Source: Alphaproteobacteria bacterium (GTDB lineage Bacteria > Pseudomonadota > Alphaproteobacteria > Micavibrionales > Micavibrionaceae). From it: a stretch of DNA of 45,845 nt. Of this stretch, positions 24,201-31,652 are shown piece after piece. The translations under genes and the position numbers were made by a program. The notes beneath the pieces were generated by a model. It was given only the letters and a program-made list of their open reading frames with translations, did no database searches and was not told where the DNA came from. The stretch is from positions 1-45,845 of the forward strand of contig JAJRYK010000054.1 in assembly GCA_024275825.1 (NCBI GenBank), written 5' to 3'. The first letter of the stretch is position 1. The number at the start of each line of letters is the position of its first letter.

Positions 24201-26680
24201 CCCCATGCTGTACTGTATTGGCCACTTGCAACTGTACCGGCCCCCCAAGCTGTGGCCGCTGTCTGGGTTGCTTGGACTCTGCCATCACCAAATCCGGCCG
24301 CGCTTGTTCCCCAAGCCATAGAGGCAATACCACTGGCCACAGTGCCGGAGCCAAAGGCCGCACTATATTGGCCCGGCGTATCCCAATCTGTGTTAGTGAC
24401 TGACCCTGCGCGGAAGGCACTTAAGGATTTATCGAAGTAAAAGCGCGAATCTTCGCCAGTTACACCACTATCTGTTAATTGAGGACTACCAAAGACAAAA
24501 TCCGCAGTGGAGTAGGTGACGCTGCTTTGCGCGCGCACCACGATACCGCTTTGCTCAAAGATGCTTGAGGCTTGGATGGAGGTGATGTCTGTACAGGTTG
24601 AGAAGTTAGCATTACAGAAGAAATCAGAGCCGACGCGGAAGAGGTCTTTGATGTCTTCGTTATTGGCGTCATCACCTGCGGCAAGAATTTCTTGAATTGT
24701 ATAGACGCCGCCTGTTCCGCCTGCGCCGGAGCCATCAATACACGACCAGCCTGAGCTGTTTGTCCATTTGAGTTTCTGGGTGGCTGTACAGACATCTGGA
24801 GGGCCAAGCCGATCATTGTTCACAAAAATTTCACTGGTCACATCGATATCGCCAGTGAAATTAACCTCTCCATCGCCGGCGGAGACATTTCCATCAACCT
24901 GCAAGGTGCTGGAAAGTGTCGTAGCGCCCGTCACATCAACAGTATCACCAAAGGTCGCCGCGCTGGTGGCGTTGAAGGAGCCTGCGACATCGGCGCTGCC
25001 ATTGACCTCTAATGTGTCGTTGAAATTTGCCACATCATATGTTGCTCCAAAACCGATACCTACACGATTGTTTCCAATATCAGAATGAATCACATCCATG
25101 ATACTGAGATAATCAGTTACCGCGCCGCCATAGGTTGCACCCTGACCAATCAGGGATGTGGTCGCGCTGTCATTATTATCGAAGATTGTTGCGCCATCAA
25201 TTTTATAAACGCCGGAGGTATTGATGTTGCCCGTCACATCTAAGGCTTCGCTCGGGGCTGCTGTCATGACGCCAACGCGCCCATCATTACGGACGGTGAA
25301 GATTTCAGTCGGGGTTGAATTAAGAACGCGAAGGGCTTTGGCCGTGTTGGTTGAATTCGTCCCGGATATGTTAACAGCGGTAGAGGTGAAGTTTACTTGA
25401 CTTGCCCCCGTGACATTGATGGTGTCAGTTAAGTCGATATCAATGCCGTCATCTGTTGTTATATTCAGTCCATCAGCATTTATAATGCCCGGTCCGTCAA
25501 ATAGAATGCTGCCTGTGCCTGGGGCGTTTGTTAGTTTTATGTTTCCGGTAACGTCCAGCGCTTCTGCCGGATTATTCATGCCAATGCCGACATTGTCAGC
25601 GCTGTAGTAAATTTCACCAGGCCCGCCGGGACCATCAGTTTGCCAAAGAGATGAGCCGGCAGCAACAGATACCCAGCTATTTCCGCCATCACAAATTTCC
25701 AGGCTGTCAGGAGTCGTTCCTGTATTAATGCGAAGCAACAAGGCGTTCGCGGGATCATCACCATCACAATCTGTGGCGGCCAAATCAGCCTGTGTAGGCA
25801 AAATCATGGATGCTGCACCAAGCCTTAATTGCGAGCTAAAGCCTGCTGCGCTTAGATCAATTCCATCTCTAAATTTTGCTGTTCCCTTTACTTCGATGTC
25901 TTTGTCAATTTCGGCTGTGCTTGGCGTGCCGCTTTGAATATTCCAAAGCCCGCCAGTCGCGGCTGTGGCTTCGGCGTAGGTATAGTCATTGATAAGGTCA
26001 TCACTGCCTGCGGCTTTTGTAACGACTGGCGTCGCCCCTCCTGTACAGGTCGTTTGAAATACGCGGTCGGGTCCGGCGGAGATAAGGGCAATGATCGGAT
26101 AGGTTTCGTCAGCACCATTGCCATTACCAGCTAAACGATTATCACCATTACAGCCGCCATTATCGATTAGTCCACCAGCGTCCCACACACAATAGCCGTA
26201 TTCCGTCCCCCAAGGGTCGATTTTGTCAGAGCCGACTGCCGATGGAATTTGTCCGCCGCCAACGGGGTTTGGCGCAGCTGCGTTAAATGCCAAGGGTTCA
26301 ACAAAACCATCGCCATCACAATCTCCATTTGTTACGGGATCCTGCGTCGCCTCGAGTAGGGCCAGCCGTGAGGCAATCGTCATTTCGACTTCCGCTTGGC
26401 TGCGGCGATTAACTTCTACCATAGAGGTCAGCGGACCGCGCATGGTGGACATGATCCCGGCGCCCAGGATGCCGACAATGGCCACGGCGCCAAACAGGGT
26501 GAAGAACACATTACCGCGCTCGGCTTTTCGTTCAGACAGGCGTAGGGGTTTGCGCGCATTGTTGTCGCTCTTCGGCTTGGACCAGCCGAATGTTAAGAAT
26601 GTCATTAGCGTGTTTTTTTGTTCGCCCACTTTATATTTATCCATCAAAGTCTGTTTCGCAAAACGCAGCGTCTTTATCAC
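18266..26680 (-). CDS. Giant fibre/adhesin: pilin-like anchor, YadA-head-like repeats, Peptidase_S74 chaperone, C-terminal membrane anchor
   Basis: A 2,804-residue envelope protein. After about 55 basic residues comes a pilin-like hydrophobic helix (about 59-79, NVFFTLFGAVAIVGILGAG) and a pseudopilin-like start with IDPWGTEYGYC. The body is Gly/Asn/Asp/Thr-rich, with phage-tail-fibre-like GIGMNNPAEALDVTGN units. Four blocks start FVFGS.QL (first at about 728) and lead into YadA-head-like repeats (YSAAFGSGTVASG, YSTAWGG). Four GNDTEV/I.F units and several YCD..GNNC motifs are also present. Residues about 2640-2770 are a Peptidase_S74 intramolecular chaperone with SDRRLKKDI (Ser 2646 is the presumed self-cleavage residue) and GVMAQELEPLFPELV. 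A coiled coil and a final transmembrane helix (about 2778-2798, then RRK) close it. The start is uncertain (GTG 26680 or ATG 26644). First gene of an operon with the LamG-like protein. Confidence 0.88.
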   Translation of the reverse strand: MIKTLRFAKQTLMDKYKVGEQKNTLMTFLTFGWSKPKSDNNARKPLRLSERKAERGNVFFTLFGAVAIVGILGAGIMSTMRGPLTSMVEVNRRSQAEVEMTIASRLALLEATQDPVTNGDCDGDGFVEPLAFNAAAPNPVGGGQIPSAVGSDKIDPWGTEYGYCVWDAGGLIDNGGCNGDNRLAGNGNGADETYPIIALISAGPDRVFQTTCTGGATPVVTKAAGSDDLINDYTYAEATAATGGLWNIQSGTPSTAEIDKDIEVKGTAKFRDGIDLSAAGFSSQLRLGAASMILPTQADLAATDCDGDDPANALLLRINTGTTPDSLEICDGGNSWVSVAAGSSLWQTDGPGGPGEIYYSADNVGIGMNNPAEALDVTGNIKLTNAPGTGSILFDGPGIINADGLNITTDDGIDIDLTDTINVTGASQVNFTSTAVNISGTNSTNTAKALRVLNSTPTEIFTVRNDGRVGVMTAAPSEALDVTGNINTSGVYKIDGATIFDNNDSATTSLIGQGATYGGAVTDYLSIMDVIHSDIGNNRVGIGFGATYDVANFNDTLEVNGSADVAGSFNATSAATFGDTVDVTGATTLSSTLQVDGNVSAGDGEVNFTGDIDVTSEIFVNNDRLGPPDVCTATQKLKWTNSSGWSCIDGSGAGGTGGVYTIQEILAAGDDANNEDIKDLFRVGSDFFCNANFSTCTDITSIQASSIFEQSGIVVRAQSSVTYSTADFVFGSPQLTDSGVTGEDSRFYFDKSLSAFRAGSVTNTDWDTPGQYSAAFGSGTVASGIASMAWGTSAAGFGDGRVQATQTAATAWGAGTVASGQYSTAWGGGRSTNFSTNPVASGEASTAWGGSSIASGQYSTAWGGFTSGVPAEASGSNSTAFGNDTEASGQHSVAFGAEVVAGSGAPNTAIGGGHGNNTLAIGLQSQNQANKPQITGDRSFGVFMDGNVANANSTFDLTGSDLFAIIGGRALIDPTSTEVDVSTGVQQLELDVTGDIGAINYCDQDGNNCIAATALGGGGGGLFEVNGIIVRGISGLVTYSTDDFVFGSPQLTDSGVVSEDARMFFDKSTAAFRAGGVTGTQWDSVGDFSAAFGSETSATANYAMAWGQSTNATGLHSTAWGESTTASGQYSTAIGLSNVASGDYSIATGRANIVSGLNSTAMGREASAGSGTAGDGTGSSSIAIGLQSSSLFRITPPKVTGNRSMVLFFDGNASGVNDNYDFTDNDKFALIGGEFQIDDISASANKGCIRYNSGSTQLEFSHDCTTNYTAFGDVDASTPGNDTEVIFNESGTFGTDSTFTFNSATNNLGIGGDLTVSGNDIVMGTNTAGHLLIGDNSDFTPTAMSGDATIDGLGALTVAANAIEEAMLDVLDAPADGECLTYDSGGRLEWDDCSGALMAGNDTEVIFSDSGMLAGDAGFTYSSATDSLTVGGELYINTSSPLGRLHVAEPSLGNIPIFERTTTGTNTSYGAAKIQATSSNNMVDGFGPGLAFSIDDAGTTPTIIGVISGVRDGADNSGAIIFESVNAGANAETMRLTKEGRLGIGGVPSTAGTEILELDITGDIGAVNYCDENGDNCFVSTDVSAAGTPPGNDTEIIFNDSGAFGADALFTFNSATATMNIDGLMSLNDGSSNIFIEGGNTTLTGADNIIMGVGAGAALSTGTNNIAIGSAAMDSMTGGDNAVIIGYNAMSSSNANGVVAIGSEALKNGSGNNNTAVGTEAMERSSGTSTNNAAFGRGSLRHNVGGDSNTAIGFGAGLGVNGATLDANNNTFVGFYSAQGITTGDNNIFMGYQSGDATTTGASNIIIGYDIDTSAPAANEELNIGGIIFGDIGTTSLDPKIGAHQYCDENLANCFEATAVGTGIFEVVSNVVRGVSGTIDYATDDFVFGSAQLDEDIGTTDDNTRMFFDKGTGAFRAGTVTGTQWNNTNLGSNSAAFGSLNTASGQYSFVAGGTNSTVTGTGSVGLGSGVQATTNGAMAFGNQVTASATHAKAFGKDATASGVYSVVFGLGAPGNATRAAVSGANAFGIFMGDHPSVNMITANTMGVFGGNMMIDPAVPATELVPSAHEDTGTLAIDVEGYIGAIKYCDEDGNSCFDPVNVGASSVPGNDTEVVFNESGVYGTDTAFTFNSATNTLSVAGVMSLNDGSNNVFIGGGNTTGLDNVAIGDRAGENNTTNWNVYIGKDAGRNSTGGQSVIIGRTAGRNVGLATVVIGYNAGSLSTASSSVFIGASAGKDVDSGSNVMIGSGVASQNNVTGAGHTIIGINAGRNISGASIRNIFIGRSAGDATTTGSNNILIGDNLDTSAPAANEELNIGGVIFGDIGITSADPKIGAHQYCDENLANCFEATAVGTGVFEVISNVVLPNSAKITTTTDDFVFGSLQLLDTGTSADDNRFYFDKSAGAFRAGGAQLLEWDTVGDYSAAFGRNTAATGNYSMAWGDNSDATGTYSTAWGLSSAASGSYATAGGLLNVAGGTASIAMGRLNTADNTYSIALGLGNTSSGNASFAVGNTSIASGTTSIAMGQNTTASSANGVAIGNKVSATTGAQTMALGYEATATGARSLAIGVGEASTATYPVVSGAESVGIFMGDQNGVNISTSNVISILGGSMIINPDTTSASPAVPTVGVELDVVGDIQYTGTITDISDRRLKKDIVPLTKRGSMLERLARVDTYSFKMKNDEGGKTEFGVMAQELEPLFPELVQTAPDPMGTKSVNYTGLIAPMIEATKELKAENESLKTELSELKTAHIQTAQTLENLSDQVALLNKAAGNNVGKASMQSYIMLLLGLLGGMGLVLLITRRKNT

Positions 26681-27070
26681 TCGACCATAGAAAAGCAGCG
26701 CTTAGCCTTAGAACTGGTCGAAAACGCAGAAAAACTCAAAAAAACGCAGGTGAAGAAAAGAGGGGCGGCCCCTCTATTTATAATGCAAGCAACGTGCCAC
26801 TGGCCATTTAAGGCCTCGTGCAAATTCTGATGCAGCGTGCGTGCGTCCCCAAACTGGTCCCCAAGCTCCGTAAACAGATTAAAATTTTCCCACTAAGTTA
26901 ATTATCAGTTAAAAACGTTTATAAAGGGTTACTAAAGAAGACTCTTCTTTTGCCCCTGTTTTTGTTGGGGATAGTGTTGTTTTTATTCCATAATTTTTGG
27001 TTATTAGGCGCATATTGCCATCCTCAAAGCGTTTAACATCATCGTTGATGAGCGAATCGAGGACTGTGTT
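26681..27070. other. Intergenic region upstream of the giant fibre gene, with a G+C-rich hairpin
   Basis: No gene is apparent in these 390 bases. AGAGGGGC (26759-26766) and GCCCCTCT (26768-26775) form a tight inverted repeat. On the minus strand it is followed by TTTTCTT, so it could terminate the ubiB-like transcript or form a 5'-leader hairpin of the fibre mRNA. An AT-rich TATAAA box lies just upstream of it on the minus strand. The segment 26880-27060 is AT-rich and may hold the fibre promoter, but no convincing -35/-10 pair was found. Confidence 0.4.
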
Positions 27071-28504
27071 TTAGGGCGCGAGCCCAAACTTCTTAAGGGT
27101 GCTGGCTTGCCGCTTCGCCAATATGTCCACATCAAACCCGTCAATCAGCTCGTTAAACACGCGGTACCAGTTAATTTCGGCGTTCAGATGAATGAAGACC
27201 GAGCCAAGGCCTAGTGCGGCGCGATCCATGAAGACGAATTCGCGCGGTACATTGACGCCGCCTTCGGCCTTGCTGATTGCGCGGAGCTTTTTATGCACCT
27301 CTGCGATGGTTTCGCGGCCATACATACCACCATCGGCATGACCGATCGCGCGGACCGTATCATCCATCACCGGCGCGTATAGGAAGCGCGCCCAGATGTT
27401 CAAAATCTCTATTTTTTCGGCCGATAAATTCTCAAACCCCCAGGTCTCATAGGCGTGAACAGCCAGATCATTATTGTTCGTCATCAGTGCGTTGTAGAGA
27501 TCAATCACACCGCCAATAAAGCTAGGTGGAAAGACGCGAACGCAGCCAAAATCAAGCAAGTTTATTGAGTGATCAAACCGTACGGTGTAATTCCCCAGGT
27601 GCGGGTCACCGTGGATTATACCGTAAGAATAGAGCGGCGTGTACCAGGCGCGGAACATATTCATCGCCAGTGTGTTGCGTACCTCTTGCGGGGCATCTTT
27701 AAAGCTCAGAATGTTCTCGCCCTTCAGCCATGTCGCGGTCAGCAAGCGATCGGTGGACAGGGATTCAATAACGCGCGGCACGTGTACGTTTTTCTCATCA
27801 CGTAGCATGTACGCGTACATCTTGCATTGGCGCGCCTCGCGCTCATAATCCAGCTCTTCATGGAGGCGCTCAGACAGCTCCGCATGCACATTTTTGGTTT
27901 GGATTGATTGATCGTAACGCTCATACATCCCAAAAATAATTTTCAGCTGCTGCAGGTCCGTATCGATGGCAGCGCGCATGTCCGGATATTGTAATTTGCA
28001 GGCTAGCAGGGTGGTCTTGTCTTTTGAATCGCCGTCTTTTTCATCATTTTTTAATTGGCCATTAATGGCTAACGCCTTGTGAACTTGCCCTAAACTTGCG
28101 GCGGCGGCGGCCTCTCTTTCAAAGCTCTGAAAGCGCGATTGCCAGTCCGGCCCCAGCTCCGTTTTCATTCGCCGGCGTACAAATGGCCATCCCATGGGCG
28201 GCGCATTGGATTGTAATTGTTGAAAGGCCTCAGCATATTCCGGCGGCAACGCTTCTGGAATGGTGGCTAAAATTTGCCCGACCTTCATCAGCGGCCCCTT
28301 CAGATTTCCTAGCGCAAGCATCAAGCTTTGCGCATGGTCCTCTCGCTCAATATTCAACCCCAAAAACTTCTCCCCCGCCAGCCGCGCCGCCAGCCCCGCC
28401 ATCGTCCCCGAAACTTGCCCATACCGCTTCACCCGCGTGCCGAGCGTGTTTTCCTTTGGGGGTTTCTTTTCTGTGAAATCGTCACCGTCTATATTTTGTT
28501 TCAT
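27071..28504 (-). CDS. ABC1/UbiB-family atypical kinase
   Basis: UbiB/ADCK-type protein-kinase-like ATPase linked to ubiquinone synthesis or lipid handling. The 477-residue protein has the family's KxGQ motif in LMKVGQILATIPEALPPEYA, the Ala-rich nucleotide loop EREAAAAASLGQVHKA, the ELDYEREARQ motif, the catalytic-loop IHGDPHLGNYTV and the metal-binding LLDFGCVR. A polar insert (NDEKDGDSKDKTT) follows the Ala-rich loop. It lacks the two C-terminal membrane helices of E. coli UbiB, as in soluble members. A COQ9-family gene lies 2.5 kb away on the other strand, consistent with a quinone role. It is transcribed divergently from the LVIVD protein gene. Confidence 0.9.
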   Translation of the reverse strand: MKQNIDGDDFTEKKPPKENTLGTRVKRYGQVSGTMAGLAARLAGEKFLGLNIEREDHAQSLMLALGNLKGPLMKVGQILATIPEALPPEYAEAFQQLQSNAPPMGWPFVRRRMKTELGPDWQSRFQSFEREAAAAASLGQVHKALAINGQLKNDEKDGDSKDKTTLLACKLQYPDMRAAIDTDLQQLKIIFGMYERYDQSIQTKNVHAELSERLHEELDYEREARQCKMYAYMLRDEKNVHVPRVIESLSTDRLLTATWLKGENILSFKDAPQEVRNTLAMNMFRAWYTPLYSYGIIHGDPHLGNYTVRFDHSINLLDFGCVRVFPPSFIGGVIDLYNALMTNNNDLAVHAYETWGFENLSAEKIEILNIWARFLYAPVMDDTVRAIGHADGGMYGRETIAEVHKKLRAISKAEGGVNVPREFVFMDRAALGLGSVFIHLNAEINWYRVFNELIDGFDVDILAKRQASTLKKFGLAP

Positions 28505-28675
28505 GCCCCTAAGGTGGCGCTTTTTCTCGTGATGTCTATATTTTTTTAAACTTTTCTCCGTTTGTGCTTCTTTGATGTTGAGACAAAAGAGAGAATTTAG
28601 CAGTTTTGTTGTTCTTCATATTCAATTAGAATTATTCGTGTGTTCTGGAATAAAGAAGTGGGGTAAGATATTCTT

Positions 28676-31015
28676 ATGAGGAGCCTTAAGCGTAAATTTA
28701 TACTCGTCTTTTCGTTTGTTGCCTGTGCTCTCGTGTGGGCTTCGCCGTCATGGGCGGCTTGCTCTTCGCCAGCCGGCGTTGCGGGGGAAATAGAAACGAT
28801 CGAGGCTGCCAACATTATGCGCTATTGCAATGGCACCGTCTGGGTTGATTTGGGGGATGCAGGCGGTGATGGTTCCGGGGCGACTAACCCGATTCGAGTG
28901 CAAACAAACCGCGTGTTATCTTCGGTTACTGATGCAGAAATTGTTGGCGATTACATTTTTGCGGTCGCGAATGCGGGCAGTGCTTTGGTGATTATTGATG
29001 TGTCCACCGCGGATGCGCCTAGCATTACATCTGTTTTACAAGATGCTGATATCCTGCGCTTGCCGTCCGCCATAGTGGTGGATGGTAATTACGCGTATAT
29101 TGGAACGAGGGGGAATTACGACCTTGTCGTTGTTGATATAAGCGATAAGGCAGCGCCAAGTATCGTGGCCAATATTGATCATGATGATAGTATGCCGCTT
29201 GGGGGCAATGATATTGCTAAATCTGGAGATTATGTGTTTGTCACTGCGTCTGGCTCTCGCGGATTTTTCATTTTTGATGTATCTACGCCAACGGCCCCGA
29301 CGGCGCGGGCCAGCATGAATAGTCCGGGCTCAGTTTGGAATAGTGGCGGTATTGCGGCGTCTGGGAACTATGTTTACATGAAGGGAAGCGGTGCGAATCT
29401 TGTTGTGCTTGATGTTTCTGATCCAGATGCTCCGGCTGTCGATAATGTTTTGAGTGGGCCCAATATTTCTAGCCGCCTCACGATGAATGGCAATTATATT
29501 TATGCTGTGTCAGCTAATTCTGATCTGGTCTACAGCATTGATATATCGACCCCAACGGCAGTGACGTTGGCTGATTCGGTTTCAGCAATTTTGGGTGGCT
29601 CGAATTCTCGAATATTTATTTTAGGTAATTATTTATATTACGCTGAAGTCAATCGTTTTGCCTCGATTGATATTTCTGATCCCACCAACATGGGCGCGCC
29701 GTCATATTATACTTCTAGTCCAAGAAGATTTGGAAGGGCCGTTGTTGCAAAAGGAAGCTATGTTTATGCATTAGGGAATAATTTTTATATTATGGACGTA
29801 ACAACGCCAACGGCACCCACGTTTGATTCTGTTTTTATGCCGGAAGAGTTATGCGCCGGCCCGTATGATCGTTTTTTCTATTGTGTTGAAAATGAGAGAG
29901 ATGTTTCTACGTCCCGTAAGCTTACGGTTTGGGATTATGATGACCCGCTTAACCCGGTAGAGCGCGGAACGCTTAGCGTTGTTACGAGCTCTACGAGTGC
30001 TACTCTTTCTGATCTTGATTATGAAGATGGGTATCTGTATTTACCGATGGGTAATGGCAGCCCCAGGCTATCAGTCGTAGATGTCAGTGATCCCGATTCG
30101 CCATCCCTGGCGGGGACATTATCGAGCTTTGGCAGCGGTAACCCAGTTAGCGGTGGCGGGGAGGTTCAGGCTCAGGGAGATTATCTATATAATACGGGCG
30201 GTCAATATTTTGTTGTTACTGATATTTCGAACAAAGCATCCATCAGTGTTTTGGCAACCATTGATGCCAATGTCCCGGGAACGGAGAGAATGGACGGACT
30301 GATTGTTTCTGGTGAGTATGCCTATATAGGTAGTGAAAGGGAGGAGACTTTTGTTATTGTTGATATCGCTGATCCTAGTGCTCCGGCTGTGCGTTCTACA
30401 ACGGCGTTTGCGCGTGTTGGTCGCAGGCCTGATATGGCGATAAAAGATAATGTGGTTTTTCTTCAAGCGCGTGAATTAACGCCTAGCAGCAATTATATTA
30501 CATCGATTGATGTATCTGATCCAGATTCTCCGGTTATTCTTGATGAGGTCGTAAGATCGGGCGGTTTTACTGAATCAATGGTGATTAACGGGGATTATTT
30601 ATATTCTAATGGTTCTTTATCTATCATTGATGTCTCTGACCCTTCAAATATGTCAGAGGTGGCATCCTTTTCGGATAGTATTTTAAATTATTCGGGCATA
30701 TCTTTTGGTGGTAATTATGCCTATGTATCAAATGAGCGCGGCGTTAGTGTGATTGATGTCGGTACGACATATGGCGCAGGTTCCGGTGCCTCGACCTGTA
30801 CGGAGCCGGATGGCGTGCTTGGTTCCATGCATTTTGATTATGTTAGCTATACGATGCGCTTTTGCAATGGGTCTCGGTGGGAAAAAATGGGCGCGGATGG
30901 TAACGGCGGCGCTGGCTGCTCTACACCAACGGGAGTCGCGGGAACGATGTATTATGATTCTGGCTCTAATGTTTATAGATACTGCGAAGGCGATGCGTGG
31001 ATCACTGTGAATTAG
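28676..31015 (+). CDS. Exported LVIVD-repeat protein with terminal Cys-Trp modules
   Basis: A 779-residue exported protein. A signal peptide (MRSLKRKFILVFSFVACALV..SWA, cleavage about residue 27) is followed by a Cys-Trp module (CSSPAGVAGEIE, MRYCNGTVWVDLG). About 14 LVIVD-type repeats of roughly 42-50 residues follow, each with a strand pair such as GNYAYIGTRGNYDLVVVDIS followed by D...P. LVIVD repeats form beta-propeller-like surface domains. Two more Cys-Trp modules close the protein (CTEPDGVLGSMHFD..CNGSRWEKMG; CSTPTGVAGTMYYD..CEGDAWITV). The module also occurs in the LamG-like protein and, in part, in the giant fibre. Probably envelope-associated or secreted; ligand unknown. Confidence 0.85.
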   Translation: MRSLKRKFILVFSFVACALVWASPSWAACSSPAGVAGEIETIEAANIMRYCNGTVWVDLGDAGGDGSGATNPIRVQTNRVLSSVTDAEIVGDYIFAVANAGSALVIIDVSTADAPSITSVLQDADILRLPSAIVVDGNYAYIGTRGNYDLVVVDISDKAAPSIVANIDHDDSMPLGGNDIAKSGDYVFVTASGSRGFFIFDVSTPTAPTARASMNSPGSVWNSGGIAASGNYVYMKGSGANLVVLDVSDPDAPAVDNVLSGPNISSRLTMNGNYIYAVSANSDLVYSIDISTPTAVTLADSVSAILGGSNSRIFILGNYLYYAEVNRFASIDISDPTNMGAPSYYTSSPRRFGRAVVAKGSYVYALGNNFYIMDVTTPTAPTFDSVFMPEELCAGPYDRFFYCVENERDVSTSRKLTVWDYDDPLNPVERGTLSVVTSSTSATLSDLDYEDGYLYLPMGNGSPRLSVVDVSDPDSPSLAGTLSSFGSGNPVSGGGEVQAQGDYLYNTGGQYFVVTDISNKASISVLATIDANVPGTERMDGLIVSGEYAYIGSEREETFVIVDIADPSAPAVRSTTAFARVGRRPDMAIKDNVVFLQARELTPSSNYITSIDVSDPDSPVILDEVVRSGGFTESMVINGDYLYSNGSLSIIDVSDPSNMSEVASFSDSILNYSGISFGGNYAYVSNERGVSVIDVGTTYGAGSGASTCTEPDGVLGSMHFDYVSYTMRFCNGSRWEKMGADGNGGAGCSTPTGVAGTMYYDSGSNVYRYCEGDAWITVN

Positions 31016-31040
31016 GAAATTAGATAACGGGTAATCATGC

Positions 31041-31652
31041 ATGAATAAAAACGACGTCCAAAAAGCCCGCGATGCCATCATTATGGCGATGTTGCCTAAT
31101 GTGACCTTTGACGGGTGGAGCGTGGAAGCGTTGGCGGCGGCAACGGTTGAGGCTGGATATGAGCCTGATATTGCGCGCGCGGTTTTTCCGGACGGGATTG
31201 CCGATGTGCTTGATGGGCTATCTGAGCTTGCGGATCGCTGGATGCAGGAGGCGCTGGTGGATGTAAACCCTGCGGCGTTGCGCGTGCGAGATCGTATACG
31301 TACGGCGCTGCTGGCGCGGTTTGATGCGCTTGCGCCCTATAAAGATGCGGTGCGGCAGAGCGCGAGCTTTTGGGCTGTGCCGACCCGAAAGCCGCGCGGT
31401 GTGAAAATGGTCTGGCGCACGGCGGATCGAATTTGGGATTGGGCTGGCGATGAGGCCAGGGATTATAATCGTTACACAAAGCGCGGTTTATTGAGCGGGA
31501 TTATCGTGCCGACGACGCTCGTTTGGTTTGATGACGCGTCTGAGGAGATGACCGTGACCAAAGAATTTCTGGACAGACGCATCGAAAATGTGATGCAATT
31601 AGGGAAGTTTATGGGTCGATTTAAAAACTTTAAAATGTCGAGGGCCTCATGA
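31041..31652 (+). CDS. COQ9-family protein
   Basis: COQ9 is a lipid-binding accessory protein of ubiquinone synthesis. The 203-residue protein shows the COQ9 layout: an N-terminal TetR-like helical part (DAIIMAMLPNVTFDGWSVEALAAA), ARAVFPDGIADVLDGLSELAD, ALLARFDALAPYKDAVRQ, and the C-terminal WRTADRIWDWAGDEARDYNRYTKR..LSGIIVPTTLVWFDD segment. The last 4 bp overlap the next gene (ATGA), indicating coupling with the DotI-like gene. It lies 26 bp after the LVIVD gene on the same strand. Confidence 0.9.
   Translation: MNKNDVQKARDAIIMAMLPNVTFDGWSVEALAAATVEAGYEPDIARAVFPDGIADVLDGLSELADRWMQEALVDVNPAALRVRDRIRTALLARFDALAPYKDAVRQSASFWAVPTRKPRGVKMVWRTADRIWDWAGDEARDYNRYTKRGLLSGIIVPTTLVWFDDASEEMTVTKEFLDRRIENVMQLGKFMGRFKNFKMSRAS

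Noticed and set aside
18266-26680. Prophage tail-fibre module
   Set aside because: The S74 and tail-like repeats suggest phage, but no capsid, tail, lysis or integrase genes are nearby, and the protein has membrane anchors at both ends, which phage fibres lack.
26223-26690. Plus-strand frame of 155 codons opposite the start of the giant gene
   Set aside because: It is antisense to a clearly protein-like N-terminus (membrane helix and pseudopilin-like segment) and resembles no protein.
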